Shown: positions 50,924 to 60,119, counted from the first letter of the stretch. The stretch is 64,000 bases of DNA from Fibrobacter sp. (GCA_024399065.1 JAKSIB010000007.1:1-64000), one strand, 5' to 3'. Numbers and translations: made by a program. Notes: generated from the sequence alone by a model not told the origin.

Positions 50924-52747
50924 ATGGCTCATAACGACAATATCAGAAATTTCAGTATCATCGCCCACATCGACCATGGTAAATCCACTTTGGCCGACCG
51001 TATGATCGAACTGACAAAGACCGTTTCCAAGAACGAAATGATGAACCAGCTCCTGGACGACATGGACCTGGAACGCGAACGCGGCATCACCATCAAGGCC
51101 CACGCCATCCGCATGGTATACGAACGTGACGGCAAGGAATACATCCTGAACATGATCGATACCCCGGGGCACGTGGACTTTACTTATGAAGTGAGCCGAT
51201 CCCTCGCAGCATGCGAAGGCGCCATTCTCGTGGTGGACGCAAGCCAGGGTATCGAAGCACAGACTTTGTCCAACTTGTATCTGGCTATCGAAAATAACCT
51301 GGAAGTCATTCCCGTCTTGAACAAGGTGGACCTACCGGGCGCACAGCCCGACCATTTCGCACAGATGATTGGCGACCTGCTGGGTTATGACCCGGATAAG
51401 ATTCCTCGCATTTCCGCAAAGACTGGTCTGAACGTGGAACAGGTTCTGGACAAGATTGTGGATGAAATTCCCGCGCCCGAGGGCGAAAGCGACAAGCCCC
51501 TGAAGGCTCTGATTTTCGACTCCGTCTACGATTCCTACCGTGGCGTGATCAACTACATCCGTATTGTGGAAGGCACCCTGAAGCCCGGCATGAAGATTCG
51601 CATGATGAAGACCGGCGGTGAATACATGGTCACCGAAGTGGGAACCTTCAGCATGCGCCGCGACCCGAAGCCGGAACTGACTGCTGGCATGGTAGGCTAC
51701 GTTCTCGCCAATGTGAAGACCATTAGCGACGTGAAGATCGGCGATACCCTTACCGATGCGGCAAATCCTGCAACGGAACCTCTGCCGGGTTACAAGGATA
51801 TCCTCCCCATGATCTATTCCGGTATCTACCCCATCAATCCGGAAGATTACAAGGACCTCCGCGAAGCTCTTGAAAAGTTGCGTTTGAACGATTCCGCCCT
51901 CACCTGGGAACCGGAAACTTCCGAAGCTCTCGGCTTTGGTTTCCGTACAGGCTTCTTGGGACTTCTGCACATGGAAATCGTGCAGGAACGCTTGGACCGC
52001 GAATTCAACGTGGACATCATCACCACCGTTCCCAACGTGGAATACCACGTATACATGAGCGACGGTACCATGGTGAAGATCGAAAGCCCGTCCAAGCTCC
52101 CCGACGCCAGCCGTTACGACCACATCGAGGAACCTTACGTCAAGGCACAGATCTTTACCCCCAAGGAATTCGTGGGCGCACTCATGACCCTCTGCGACGA
52201 AAAGCGCGGCGAGTTCGAGACCATGGAATACCTGGATGAGACCAAGTGCATCTTGAAGTACAACCTCCCCCTGGCAGAAATCATGTTCGACTTCTACGAT
52301 CGTCTGAAGTCCGTGAGCCGCGGTTATGCTGGTCTTGACTACGCTCCCTGCGGGTACCGTCAGAACAACTTGGTTAAGTTGGACATCTTGCTGAACGGCG
52401 ATCCGGTGGATGCATTCTCTGTGATTATCCACCGCGACAAGGCCCACACCTACGCCAACGCCATCTGCGTCAAGCTGAAGGATCTCATTCCTCGCCAGCA
52501 GTTCGACGTTGCCATCCAGGGCGCTATCGGCGGCAAGATCATCAGCCGCAGCACCGTGAAGGCTGTCCGTAAGGATGTGCTCGCCAAGTGCTATGGCGGT
52601 GACATTACCCGTAAGCGTAAGCTCCTTGAAAAGCAGAAGGAAGGTAAGAAACGCATGAAGAGCATCGGCTCCGTGGAAGTGCCCCAGAAGGCATTCCTCG
52701 CTGTGCTCTCCCTTTCCGACAATTCCACTGGTGGTGGCGAAGACTAA
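50924..52747 (+). CDS. lepA: Elongation factor 4
   Basis: LepA/EF4 is a ribosomal GTPase that assists initiation, assembly or back-translocation. The 607-residue protein has G1 [10 protein letters not shown]2 [12 protein letters not shown]3 DTPGHVDF, G4 NKVD and the EF4-specific C-terminal domain ([21 protein letters not shown]). Length is standard. It is followed, with a short overlap, by a signal-peptidase-like gene, an order that recalls lepA-lepB of E. coli. Confidence 0.97.
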   Translation: MAHNDNIRNFSIIAHIDHGKSTLADRMIELTKTVSKNEMMNQLLDDMDLERERGITIKAHAIRMVYERDGKEYILNMIDTPGHVDFTYEVSRSLAACEGAILVVDASQGIEAQTLSNLYLAIENNLEVIPVLNKVDLPGAQPDHFAQMIGDLLGYDPDKIPRISAKTGLNVEQVLDKIVDEIPAPEGESDKPLKALIFDSVYDSYRGVINYIRIVEGTLKPGMKIRMMKTGGEYMVTEVGTFSMRRDPKPELTAGMVGYVLANVKTISDVKIGDTLTDAANPATEPLPGYKDILPMIYSGIYPINPEDYKDLREALEKLRLNDSALTWEPETSEALGFGFRTGFLGLLHMEIVQERLDREFNVDIITTVPNVEYHVYMSDGTMVKIESPSKLPDASRYDHIEEPYVKAQIFTPKEFVGALMTLCDEKRGEFETMEYLDETKCILKYNLPLAEIMFDFYDRLKSVSRGYAGLDYAPCGYRQNNLVKLDILLNGDPVDAFSVIIHRDKAHTYANAICVKLKDLIPRQQFDVAIQGAIGGKIISRSTVKAVRKDVLAKCYGGDITRKRKLLEKQKEGKKRMKSIGSVEVPQKAFLAVLSLSDNSTGGGED

Positions 52748-54014
52748 TTCGCACGGGGTTAGCTTGTCTAGACTGGACAGAAAAGTTAGGCGTTTGCAGA
52801 GGCGTAACAGCCAAAGCCACGCCTTCTTTTTGTTTATAGTGCTGCTGATGTTCCTCGGCGGTGCAACGGTTATTCGTCTCTACGTCTTTGAACCGGTAAA
52901 AATCATGGATGCATCCATGGCCCCAAAGTTCAAGGAACAGTCCATCGTATGGATGTGCAAACTACCCTATTGTTTTTCTGGTTTGACGGACCAGGACATC
53001 GTTTGGGCAAAGCTCAAGTCCGACGAGACACAAGTGCGCAGCATTCTCGCCATGCCGGGAGACACCATTGAAATTTCGGACAAAGGAAGAGTCGTTTCCG
53101 CCCACAGAAATTTCAAGTGGAAAAACGAAGACGCATTTATCCAGAGCAGAGCCATGTACGTTCCCAAAACGGGCGACACATTGGTCTTTAGCGAATTGAA
53201 CGACGTGGAACAGGATTACGTCATAGCCTACCTTCGCGACAAAGGCGAGAACGTCCTTGTAAAAACAACCTTGTGGCAAGGCGGCAGAGAAATCAGTCTT
53301 GATCGAGTGGGATCCACCAAGATTGCCAATCGCCAAGTCAGCCTAAACGAAATCGACTTCTTACCTTGGCAGGACCGCTACCTTATCGAAGAACAGATCC
53401 GCCAAAGCGAACCTGGCAACGCCCCTATTAAATTGAAACGTCAGCTATTCTATGGCGAAATCAAGAAGGTTGCCGCTACCGATAAAAAGGATTCTACAAC
53501 TTCACAGGATTCCACAGCAACACAGGATTCCTCTGTCGTAAAAGACTCCGGTGCAGTTGCGATAAAACAGGATTCAGTCAGCGTAGACACGGCACAAATA
53601 TCCCAGGCACACAATAGCCAGAGTGTTAAAGTCTACGGAGCACAAATCAACGAAATCGTAATCGAAGACGACTGCTATTACCTTATCTGCAAAAAGGGTT
53701 CCAACTGCCCGGACTCCAGAGAACTCGGCTACTTCAGAAAGGACCAGCTCATCGGAACCCATGTGGCATGGCCCGACAAAATCAAGGAAAACTTCATCGA
53801 GCCGGTGATGAAACGAGTTCGAATCGTAACGACATTGGTTTCCGACACATGGACTCACGCAACAAAATGGGCAGGCGATAAAATCGACCAGGTCAAGGAA
53901 TGGTTCCAGAAAAAAGAAGAACCAAACGAATCTGCACCAGAAGCAAATATCGACGCCATCGAAAAAAGCTACAAGCAAATGCAAAAGAAATCAAACAAGA
54001 AGCCTAAGAACTAA
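52731..54014 (+). CDS. Signal peptidase I-like protein with Arg in place of the catalytic Lys
   Basis: A 427-residue membrane protein with one N-terminal membrane helix (about residues 31-52) and the S26 boxes of signal peptidase I: box [10 protein letters not shown] with Ser62, box [15 protein letters not shown] and a box E-like [13 protein letters not shown]. In box D the general-base Lys of LepB is replaced by Arg103. Residues about 250-300 are a Ser/Thr/Asp-rich insertion, and the tail is long, helical and Lys-rich. Either it is inactive or it has altered chemistry. Its start is uncertain (GTG at 52731 or 52734, or TTG at 52764) because it overlaps the end of lepA. The order lepA-lepB favours orthology to LepB. 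Confidence 0.78.
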   Translation: MVAKTNSHGVSLSRLDRKVRRLQRRNSQSHAFFLFIVLLMFLGGATVIRLYVFEPVKIMDASMAPKFKEQSIVWMCKLPYCFSGLTDQDIVWAKLKSDETQVRSILAMPGDTIEISDKGRVVSAHRNFKWKNEDAFIQSRAMYVPKTGDTLVFSELNDVEQDYVIAYLRDKGENVLVKTTLWQGGREISLDRVGSTKIANRQVSLNEIDFLPWQDRYLIEEQIRQSEPGNAPIKLKRQLFYGEIKKVAATDKKDSTTSQDSTATQDSSVVKDSGAVAIKQDSVSVDTAQISQAHNSQSVKVYGAQINEIVIEDDCYYLICKKGSNCPDSRELGYFRKDQLIGTHVAWPDKIKENFIEPVMKRVRIVTTLVSDTWTHATKWAGDKIDQVKEWFQKKEEPNESAPEANIDAIEKSYKQMQKKSNKKPKN

Positions 54015-54048
54015 TCTTTGATTTCAATAAATCGAAAAACATTTTATA

Positions 54049-54090
54049 AAAAAAATGACCTGCTCAATGAGCAGGCCATTTTCATTTTCG
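54049..54090. terminator. Bidirectional terminator
   Basis: CCTGCTC/GAGCAGG (54059-54065 and 54069-54075) with flanking ATGA/CCAT and A/T-runs on both sides. Confidence 0.82.
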
Positions 54091-54100
54091 TTTATCCGAA

Positions 54101-55954
54101 TTAGTCCAGGGTGTGAACCAGGAGACCGTCACGGAGCTTCGGTTCGAACCAGGTGCTCTTCGGCGGCATGATTTCGCCAGCGTCGGCGATGTTCATGAGC
54201 TGATCGAGAGTGGTCGGGTACATTGCAAATGCGCATGCGCATTCACCGCTATCCACGCGCTTGACCAGTTCGCCAAGACCACGGATACCACCGACGAAGT
54301 CGATGTTCTTGGAGGTACGCGGGTCTTCGACGTCGAAGAGAGGCTTGAGGATGAGCTTCTGGAGGAGAGCCACATCGAGGCTATCCACAGGGCCCAGGTT
54401 CTTCAGATATTCAGCCTTGAAGGTGCAAGCATACCACTTGCCGCCCATGTAGAAGTTGACCTGGTTCTGCTTTGCCGGGCTCTGCATTTCTGCGAGAGGA
54501 GCAATGTCGAAAACCTTTTCCATTTCTTCCATGAGCTGTTCCGGAGTACGGCCGTTCAAAGTCTTGAGAACACGGTTGTAGTCCAAGATCTTCAGCTGAG
54601 TGCTGGGGAACAAGATGGCGAGGTAACGGTTGAATTCTTCGTCACCAGTGTAGGTGCCAGCCTTCTTGGCTTCTTCGGCACGGTAGCTAGCGGCGCGAGC
54701 GCCAGCTGCACTACGGTGGTGGCCATCAGCGATGTAGCTAACAGGAACAGCTTCGAAAGCCTTACGGATGGCAGCAATCTTGGCGTCGTCTTCGATAACC
54801 CAAACGGTGTGGCCAAAACCATCGGCTTCGGTAACGAAGTCGTAGGTCGGAGCGGTCTTGATGACATCAGCCAACAATTCAAACTGGCCTTCGTCGCGGT
54901 AGGTCAGGAACACCGGACCGGTGTTGGCGTTGGTACCGAGCACATGGCGCAGACGGTCTTCTTCCTTATCGGCGCGGGTCAGTTCGTGCTTCTTGATGGT
55001 GCCGTTGAAGTAGTCTTCGGCAGGAACGCAGCAAACCAGGCCGTACTGTTCACGACCGTTCATGGTCTGACGGTAGATGTAAAGGCAATCCTTCTTGTCG
55101 TGGGCAATGACGCCGTCGGCAATCATCTTGTCCAGATTTGCACGGGCATGTGCATAAACCTTAGGATCGTATGCGTCCAAGGAGTCATCCAGTTCCAATT
55201 CGGAACGGGTAACACGGAGGTAGGAGTGAGGAAGGCCCTGAGCCATTTCCTTGGCTTCAGCGCGGTTCATCACGTCGTACGGCAGAGCGGAGATGTTCTT
55301 GGCTTCAGCGGGATCAACCGGACGGAGAGCCTTGAACGGATAGATGTGCATCATAGGTTTCTTTCCTTTGTGAGCTTCTTTGATTAAAACTTCGTCTTCA
55401 GCAATGAGATTGTGAATAAATCCTGTTTTCTTCGCCAACCACTTTTTACGGCGATGGTTTACAATGACATAAGCTAGAATAAAAAAGATGACTCCACCGA
55501 TGGCAGCCACAATTGTGATGCCAATAAGGAATGCAATCAAGTGGTCCGGGGCGTTTTGTGCCAAATTTTTAATGACCGTAACGCAGTTCTTAAAGGACAA
55601 GCCTTCCATTTCAGACAAAAAGTCAAAATTGATCTTGTCCGGGTCAATAATCTTGCAGCCGATATAATAGCCCGCGGGATAGTAAATACCGAACTGGGTA
55701 AAGGGATTTGCCACAAAGGAGGCTACGACACCAGGAACCTTGGGGAGCTTGAACATGGCGCAGAAGGCCACAGTCAAGAGGATTGCCACGCCGATGGTGG
55801 GCCAAATACCGATGAACACGCCTGCGGCAACAGACCACGCTACACGAAGGGCGTCCTGATTCTTGGGAAACATGCGATTGTAATAAATACGGCTCAATCG
55901 CTTGTACTTTGGTTCTTTCTTTTTTCTTCTCGGTAATTTATCCAATACGCTCAT
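54101..55954 (-). CDS. DUF2062-DUF1015 fusion protein
   Basis: A 617-residue protein. Residues 1-180 match DUF2062 (AWSVAAGVFIGIWPTIG, VASFVANPFTQFGIYYPAGYYIG, a last helix near 165), with three to four membrane helices. From residue about 200 it is a complete DUF1015 protein (IYPFKALRPV, YDVMNR, YIADGHHRSAAGARAA, PKSTWFEPKLRDGLLVHTL). Both families are of unknown function and are normally separate. The DUF1015 part begins MMHIYPFKA, the natural start of free DUF1015 proteins, and AAAGGAAAGAAACCT stands before it, so an internal start could make the free form. The main start follows a promoter element by about 7 nt. Confidence 0.88.
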   Translation of the reverse strand: MSVLDKLPRRKKKEPKYKRLSRIYYNRMFPKNQDALRVAWSVAAGVFIGIWPTIGVAILLTVAFCAMFKLPKVPGVVASFVANPFTQFGIYYPAGYYIGCKIIDPDKINFDFLSEMEGLSFKNCVTVIKNLAQNAPDHLIAFLIGITIVAAIGGVIFFILAYVIVNHRRKKWLAKKTGFIHNLIAEDEVLIKEAHKGKKPMMHIYPFKALRPVDPAEAKNISALPYDVMNRAEAKEMAQGLPHSYLRVTRSELELDDSLDAYDPKVYAHARANLDKMIADGVIAHDKKDCLYIYRQTMNGREQYGLVCCVPAEDYFNGTIKKHELTRADKEEDRLRHVLGTNANTGPVFLTYRDEGQFELLADVIKTAPTYDFVTEADGFGHTVWVIEDDAKIAAIRKAFEAVPVSYIADGHHRSAAGARAASYRAEEAKKAGTYTGDEEFNRYLAILFPSTQLKILDYNRVLKTLNGRTPEQLMEEMEKVFDIAPLAEMQSPAKQNQVNFYMGGKWYACTFKAEYLKNLGPVDSLDVALLQKLILKPLFDVEDPRTSKNIDFVGGIRGLGELVKRVDSGECACAFAMYPTTLDQLMNIADAGEIMPPKSTWFEPKLRDGLLVHTLD

Positions 55955-55961
55955 ACGGGGG

Positions 55962-55970
55962 CAAAAGATA
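55962..55970 (-). promoter_or_regulatory. Promoter element of the DUF2062-DUF1015 gene
   Basis: The minus strand reads TATCTTTTG, ending 7 nt before the ATG at 55954. Confidence 0.4.
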
Positions 55971-56041
55971 GCAAATTTTTACATTCGGTATATGGGTTAA
56001 CCCTTGTTGTCTCAATAAATAGTCAAAAACGTGCATTTTGC

Positions 56042-56049
56042 TACATTTA
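56042..56049 (+). promoter_or_regulatory. Promoter element of greB
   Basis: TACATTTA ends 5 nt before the ATG at 56055. Confidence 0.45.
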
Positions 56050-56054
56050 CAACT

Positions 56055-56522
56055 ATGAAGCATTTGATTTCGAAAGAAGGTTTTGAAAAGTTCAAGGCGG
56101 AATGGGAACAGCTCAAGTATGTGGAGCGTCCCGCCATGATCAACCAGGTTCAGGCTGCTGCTGCCGAAGGCGACCGTAGCGAAAATGCCGCCTACACCTA
56201 TGGCCGCATGCGAGTTCGCGAAATCGACCGCCGCCTCCGTGAACTGGACCGCATTTTGGACGGAGCAAAAATTGTGGAAAATGCCGCCCCGGAAGATGGT
56301 TCCATCAAGTTTGGTGCCACCGTCAAGATGAAGGACATCAAGACCAAGCGCGAACGCGTCTACAGCATCGTCGGCGAAAAGGAAATCAACCCACTGGAAG
56401 GCAAGATCAGCATGAAGTCCCCCGTTGGCGAAGCCTTGATGGGCAAGAAGCAGGGCGAACAAGTGCAGGTACAGGCGCCCCGCGGAACAATCACGTACGA
56501 GATTCTTGAGATTAATTATTAA
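56055..56522 (+). CDS. greB: Transcription elongation factor, GreB type
   Basis: A 155-residue protein with the N-terminal coiled coil (residues 1-75, EGDRSENAAYTYGRMRVREIDRRLRELDRIL) whose acidic tip enters the RNA polymerase channel and stimulates cleavage of backtracked RNA, and a C-terminal FKBP-like domain (GEALMGKKQGEQVQVQAPRG). The REIDRR sequence and general length fit GreB rather than GreA. I chose the ATG at 56055, 5 nt after the promoter element; an upstream start at 56031 would precede that element. Confidence 0.88.
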   Translation: MKHLISKEGFEKFKAEWEQLKYVERPAMINQVQAAAAEGDRSENAAYTYGRMRVREIDRRLRELDRILDGAKIVENAAPEDGSIKFGATVKMKDIKTKRERVYSIVGEKEINPLEGKISMKSPVGEALMGKKQGEQVQVQAPRGTITYEILEINY

Positions 56523-56696
56523 AAGCAGCGAGGTCGGCCTGCGGCCTAGAGGCTCGAGGTACGAGGTAAAAATCGAACGTCGCAAAAATAAGCTCGCTTA
56601 TTTTTATCTTGTCCTCGCTTGGCGGGGATGACCGAGATGCACCATCAAAGCAACGAAGTTGCTCATTCATAAATCATAATTCATAATTAGAATTGT
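56523..56696. repeat. Intergenic filler with hairpins and short repeats before tatD
   Basis: This gap holds gaggctcgaggtacgaggt repeats, a hairpin AAAAATAAGC/GCTTATTTTT (56584-56605) that can end the greB transcript, a second hairpin AGCAAC/GTTGCT (56649-56663), and cataattcataatt units like those at 17829-17866. No gene is visible. Confidence 0.5.
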
Positions 56697-57611
56697 ATGT
56701 TTATCGATTCCCATTGCCATTTGGACGCTTACGAAGAATACTCCAACGAGTCGCTGGACAGCCTTTTTGCACGTCTGCAGGCCGCTACGGATGCCGCCCG
56801 CAACGCACAGGAGGATGCCGCCCGAGGAGAAGCGCAAAATAGCGCCGCCTTCCCTATCCCGGATTTGAGCAGTCAAAAAAGCTGGAGCAGTTCCAAGTCC
56901 GACGCGCCGGACCCCAACGTGCGTATGCCCGAGGCATTCATCCACGTGGCATGCGATCCGAAGGATTTGACCCGAGGCGTGGAACTCATCGAGAAGTACA
57001 GTTTTGTATACGGTGCCTTCGGGATTCATCCGGAGTATGTCAGCGATACAACACCTGAGGACGAAAACCGCGTTGCAGAACTTTTGAAGCACCCAAAGTG
57101 CGTCGCCTGCGGCGAAATCGGCCTGGACTATCACTACGGCGCCGACAAGAAGCACGAACAGTGCAAGCTTTTTGAACACCAGCTGGGCATCGGAATCGAT
57201 TCCGGAAAGCCCCTGGTCTTCCACCTGAGAGAAGCAGATGACGACGCCCTCGCCATCCTTCGAAATGCTCAGCTCCACGGCAGAAACATTCACGTCCATT
57301 GCTTTACGGGCACTCCCGAATTCGTGGAAGAACTGTTGGCCTTAGACGCCAATGTGTTCATCGGCTTTACGGGAATCGTCACCTTCAAGAGTGCCCAGAA
57401 CGTCCGCGACGCAGCCGCTCTGGTTCCCTACAACCAGATTCTTCTGGAAACGGACTCTCCCTACATGGCACCCGTCCCCCACCGCGGAAAGACATGCCAT
57501 TCCGGATTCATTCCCTACACCGCCCAGATGCTTGCAGACATCAAGAACATCCCTGTGGAAGAACTCTATAGGCAGTGCCGAGAAAACACACGGAACTGCT
57601 ACGGAATTTAG
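56697..57611 (+). CDS. tatD: TatD-family metal-dependent hydrolase
   Basis: A 304-residue protein of the TatD DNase family. The metal ligands are visible: DSHCHLD at the start, GEIGLDYHY (Glu), FHLREAD, HCFTG and ETDSPYM. The protein may trim 3' ends of DNA or act in other metal-dependent hydrolysis. After the first motif it has an extra low-complexity stretch of about 40 residues (residues about 28-75, Ala/Ser/Asp-rich) that other TatD proteins lack. The ATG at 56697 is the family-typical start. Confidence 0.93.
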   Translation: MFIDSHCHLDAYEEYSNESLDSLFARLQAATDAARNAQEDAARGEAQNSAAFPIPDLSSQKSWSSSKSDAPDPNVRMPEAFIHVACDPKDLTRGVELIEKYSFVYGAFGIHPEYVSDTTPEDENRVAELLKHPKCVACGEIGLDYHYGADKKHEQCKLFEHQLGIGIDSGKPLVFHLREADDDALAILRNAQLHGRNIHVHCFTGTPEFVEELLALDANVFIGFTGIVTFKSAQNVRDAAALVPYNQILLETDSPYMAPVPHRGKTCHSGFIPYTAQMLADIKNIPVEELYRQCRENTRNCYGI

Positions 57612-57645
57612 ACTCAAGGACAATATCCAAAATCCATTAAACATT

Positions 57646-57682
57646 CAAAAAGACTCGGCAAAACCGAGTCTTTTTCTTTTTA
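57646..57682. terminator. Bidirectional terminator between tatD and the GGDEF-EAL gene
   Basis: AAAAGACTCGG/CCGAGTCTTTTT (57648-57658 and 57664-57675) with A-rich and T-rich flanks. Confidence 0.88.
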
Positions 57683-57698
57683 AACTTTTGTATGGATC

Positions 57699-59684
57699 TT
57701 AAACCTTCGCGACTTCTGCAGGAGCGTAATGCTCCTTCAGGTAACCAAGCGCCAACTCCGGCGGCAAAGGCTTGCTGAAATAGAATCCCTGAATCAGGCG
57801 GCAGCCTTCATCCTTCAGGAAGTTCAACTGCTCTTCGGTTTCAACACCTTCAGCAATCAAATCCAGATTCAAGGACTTGGCAATACCGATCACCATTCGG
57901 GCAAAGGCCGCATCTTCTTCATCCTCAGCCACGTGGTCCACAAAGGACTTGTCCATCTTCAAGGTATGAATCGGATAACGCTTCAGATAAGACAAGGAAC
58001 TATAACCGGTGCCAAAGTCATCGATGGAAATCTGGAGACCCATGTTGGACAAAGCCTTCATGATTTCAATGGTCTTTTCAGCTTCGCACACAGCAGTGTA
58101 TTCCGTAATTTCCAGTTTCAAATTTCTGGGATTCAGGTTTGTTTCCAGCAAAACCTTCTTGATGTCGTCGACCATGCTGTCCATGGCAAACTGCTTTGCA
58201 GAGAAGTTTACAGCCACCTGGATATCTTCAAAACCAAGATCCACCCACTGCTTTGCCTGAATGCAGGCCATACGCAAAATCAGTGCACCCATGGGAATGA
58301 TCAAGCCAGTATCTTCGGCAATAGGAATAAATTCCGCCGGAGAAATATAACCCTGTTCAGACTGTTTCCAACGGACCAATGCCTCAAAGCCAGCAATACG
58401 GTTGCCCTTGGTAATATCGACAATGGGCTGGTACATCAGCACAAATTCCTGGGCCTGGATCGCACGGCGAATTTCAAATTCAAGCTTGTAAAGCTTCATG
58501 GCCTTTTCACGGATGCCACCGCTAAAGAACTGAATGCCACCATGGTTCACGCTCTTCTTCATTTCGCGAAGACTTGCAGTAGCGTTCGCCATAACATCTT
58601 CAACGCAGTCCACATCTCGATTCAAGGCCACAGCCATGGACACGCTGATGTAAAGATCACGGCCCTCAATCTGCACGGGCATCTTGACCGCATTGTGAAT
58701 GCGGCGGACCAGCGGCAAGACTTCAGAGTCTGAATCCTTGCTTTGAAGGTTGTGAAGGACTACAGCAAAAACATCAGGTCCGATTCGTGCGATGGTATCG
58801 GTAGGACGGCACTGGGCCTTAATGCGGTCAGCCACAATACGCAACACGGAGTCGCCAACATTGATGGAGTAGGACGTATTGATTGCGCCGAAACTATCAA
58901 TATCCAGGAGGGCTACGGCAAAAACATAATCCGGGCGCTGCAAGGCAACATCTACATCAATCTTCAGTTTTTCCAGGAAGAACTTTCGATTGTACACACC
59001 CGTGAGAGCATCCCTATAAGCATAGAAGTTCTGCTTTTCAGAAGTCGTATGATCGATACATTCATTGATAGCACCCACAATACGAACCGGGCGGCCATCT
59101 TCACTCTTCTGGACGTTACCAGTAATCTGAACGCGCTGTTCATTTGCGGAAGCACTCTGCAACAAGGAAACACGAACAGAGAAGTATTCACCATTCTCAA
59201 GAGACGTATTCAAGGCATCCTTGAAACGGAGCCAGTCACTTTCAAGAATATGGGTCTTCAGGAAATCAAACGAGTCGTCCACCTTCAAGGGATCAGCAAG
59301 CAAAAGTTTGGCAGCTCTTTGAGACCAGTACACCTTTCCTGTCGCCACATCAAAAGTCCAGAAACCGCTGGATGAAACATCAACCATCATCTGGAACAGT
59401 TCGTCCTTTTCCACCAGGTCCTTCTGGAAATCGCGGATCGGCAAGGCGCTGGTAGGCGGAGGCGGGACAAGGTCCACATCGTCACGCATCTTGCGGCGAC
59501 TGCCAATAATCGGGAAGCGATATGTAATGGCGACAATAATCAGGAAAACATCCGCCATGGCATAAGGAACCACAAAGGCGACGTTATGGGAACTCTGGAT
59601 AATTTCGGGGATGAATGCGGCAAAGAAAACCCCTGCAAACAAGAGCAGGAACCTCAAAATTTTCTTTTCGTCAAATAAACGCAT
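57699..59684 (-). CDS. PAS-GGDEF-EAL phosphodiesterase with a degenerate GGDEF
   Basis: A 661-residue protein with two N-terminal membrane helices (residues 10-58), a PAS-like segment (SSGFWTFDVATGKVYWS), a GGDEF domain whose active site reads RIGPDVF instead of GGDEF, and an EAL domain (LMYQPIVD, GFEALVRW, DDFGTGYSSLSYLKRYP, LIAEGVETEEQ) with its catalytic Glu and Asp residues kept. It should degrade c-di-GMP to pGpG, with the GGDEF part as a regulatory GTP-binding module. Three c-di-GMP proteins and orn, which clears pGpG, are encoded in the window. Confidence 0.9.
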   Translation of the reverse strand: MRLFDEKKILRFLLLFAGVFFAAFIPEIIQSSHNVAFVVPYAMADVFLIIVAITYRFPIIGSRRKMRDDVDLVPPPPTSALPIRDFQKDLVEKDELFQMMVDVSSSGFWTFDVATGKVYWSQRAAKLLLADPLKVDDSFDFLKTHILESDWLRFKDALNTSLENGEYFSVRVSLLQSASANEQRVQITGNVQKSEDGRPVRIVGAINECIDHTTSEKQNFYAYRDALTGVYNRKFFLEKLKIDVDVALQRPDYVFAVALLDIDSFGAINTSYSINVGDSVLRIVADRIKAQCRPTDTIARIGPDVFAVVLHNLQSKDSDSEVLPLVRRIHNAVKMPVQIEGRDLYISVSMAVALNRDVDCVEDVMANATASLREMKKSVNHGGIQFFSGGIREKAMKLYKLEFEIRRAIQAQEFVLMYQPIVDITKGNRIAGFEALVRWKQSEQGYISPAEFIPIAEDTGLIIPMGALILRMACIQAKQWVDLGFEDIQVAVNFSAKQFAMDSMVDDIKKVLLETNLNPRNLKLEITEYTAVCEAEKTIEIMKALSNMGLQISIDDFGTGYSSLSYLKRYPIHTLKMDKSFVDHVAEDEEDAAFARMVIGIAKSLNLDLIAEGVETEEQLNFLKDEGCRLIQGFYFSKPLPPELALGYLKEHYAPAEVAKV

Positions 59685-59871
59685 GTATAAACCAATCCCT
59701 ATCCAATCAATAATATATGATATATCTCACTTAATGCAACAAAAAATTTTCATTTCCTAAAAAAAATTGTAGATTGTCATACTTTTACGACGAACAAACG
59801 GAACAAAGAACCACAAAAAAAAGGAAATTATGACCACGATCCTTTTTCAGGGAAAAACACCCTAGACAAAA
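59685..59871. other. Gene-free stretch upstream of the GGDEF-EAL gene
   Basis: The sequence is A/T-rich with several A-runs; the minus strand near 59690-59730 should hold the promoter of the GGDEF-EAL gene. No coding frame, RNA or clear palindrome is seen. Confidence 0.4.
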
Positions 59872-59907
59872 AAAAGCCCCAGGCCGTATGGCTTGGAGCT
59901 TTTTTAT
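59872..59907 (-). terminator. Rho-independent terminator behind the tRNA-end fragment
   Basis: On the minus strand AAGCTCCAAGCC pairs with GGCCTGGGGCTT and is followed by a run of T. It faces the candidate tRNA 3' end at 59907-59923 and would have been that tRNA's terminator. Confidence 0.6.
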
Positions 59908-59923
59908 AGTGCCAGAGGGACTC
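59907..59923 (-). mobile_element. Candidate attL: fragment of a tRNA 3' end
   Basis: The minus strand reads GAGTCCCTCTGGCACTA. In tRNA terms this is the end of a T loop (GAGT), a T-stem 3' arm (CCCTC), an acceptor 3' arm (TGGCACT) and a discriminator A. A terminator follows directly on the same strand and a tyrosine integrase gene lies 160 bp away. This is what integration into a tRNA 3' end leaves on one side. The intact tRNA should be at the other end, outside the window. Confidence 0.45.
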
Positions 59924-60039
59924 TAGCTGCTACAATGTAATTAAACAAACACACGTACATCAAAGTTTAATTTTTACCGCGTTTTTATCGGCTTTTATTT
60001 CTCTTTTGATGTTGTTAGATTAATTACAATCTATTTTTA

Positions 60040-60119
60040 GTCACAATATTGTCACACACGTTTTGGTCACACAAGAGGTAGCGCCATTGAGTAAGGTCAC
60101 AAAAACCCATCGCGTCACA
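60040..60119 (+). repeat. Cluster of five GTCACA motifs at the integrase start
   Basis: GTCACA occurs at 60040, 60051, 60066, 60096 and 60114, in one orientation and within 80 bp that include the integrase start region. These could be integrase arm-type sites or an autoregulatory operator. Confidence 0.4.
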
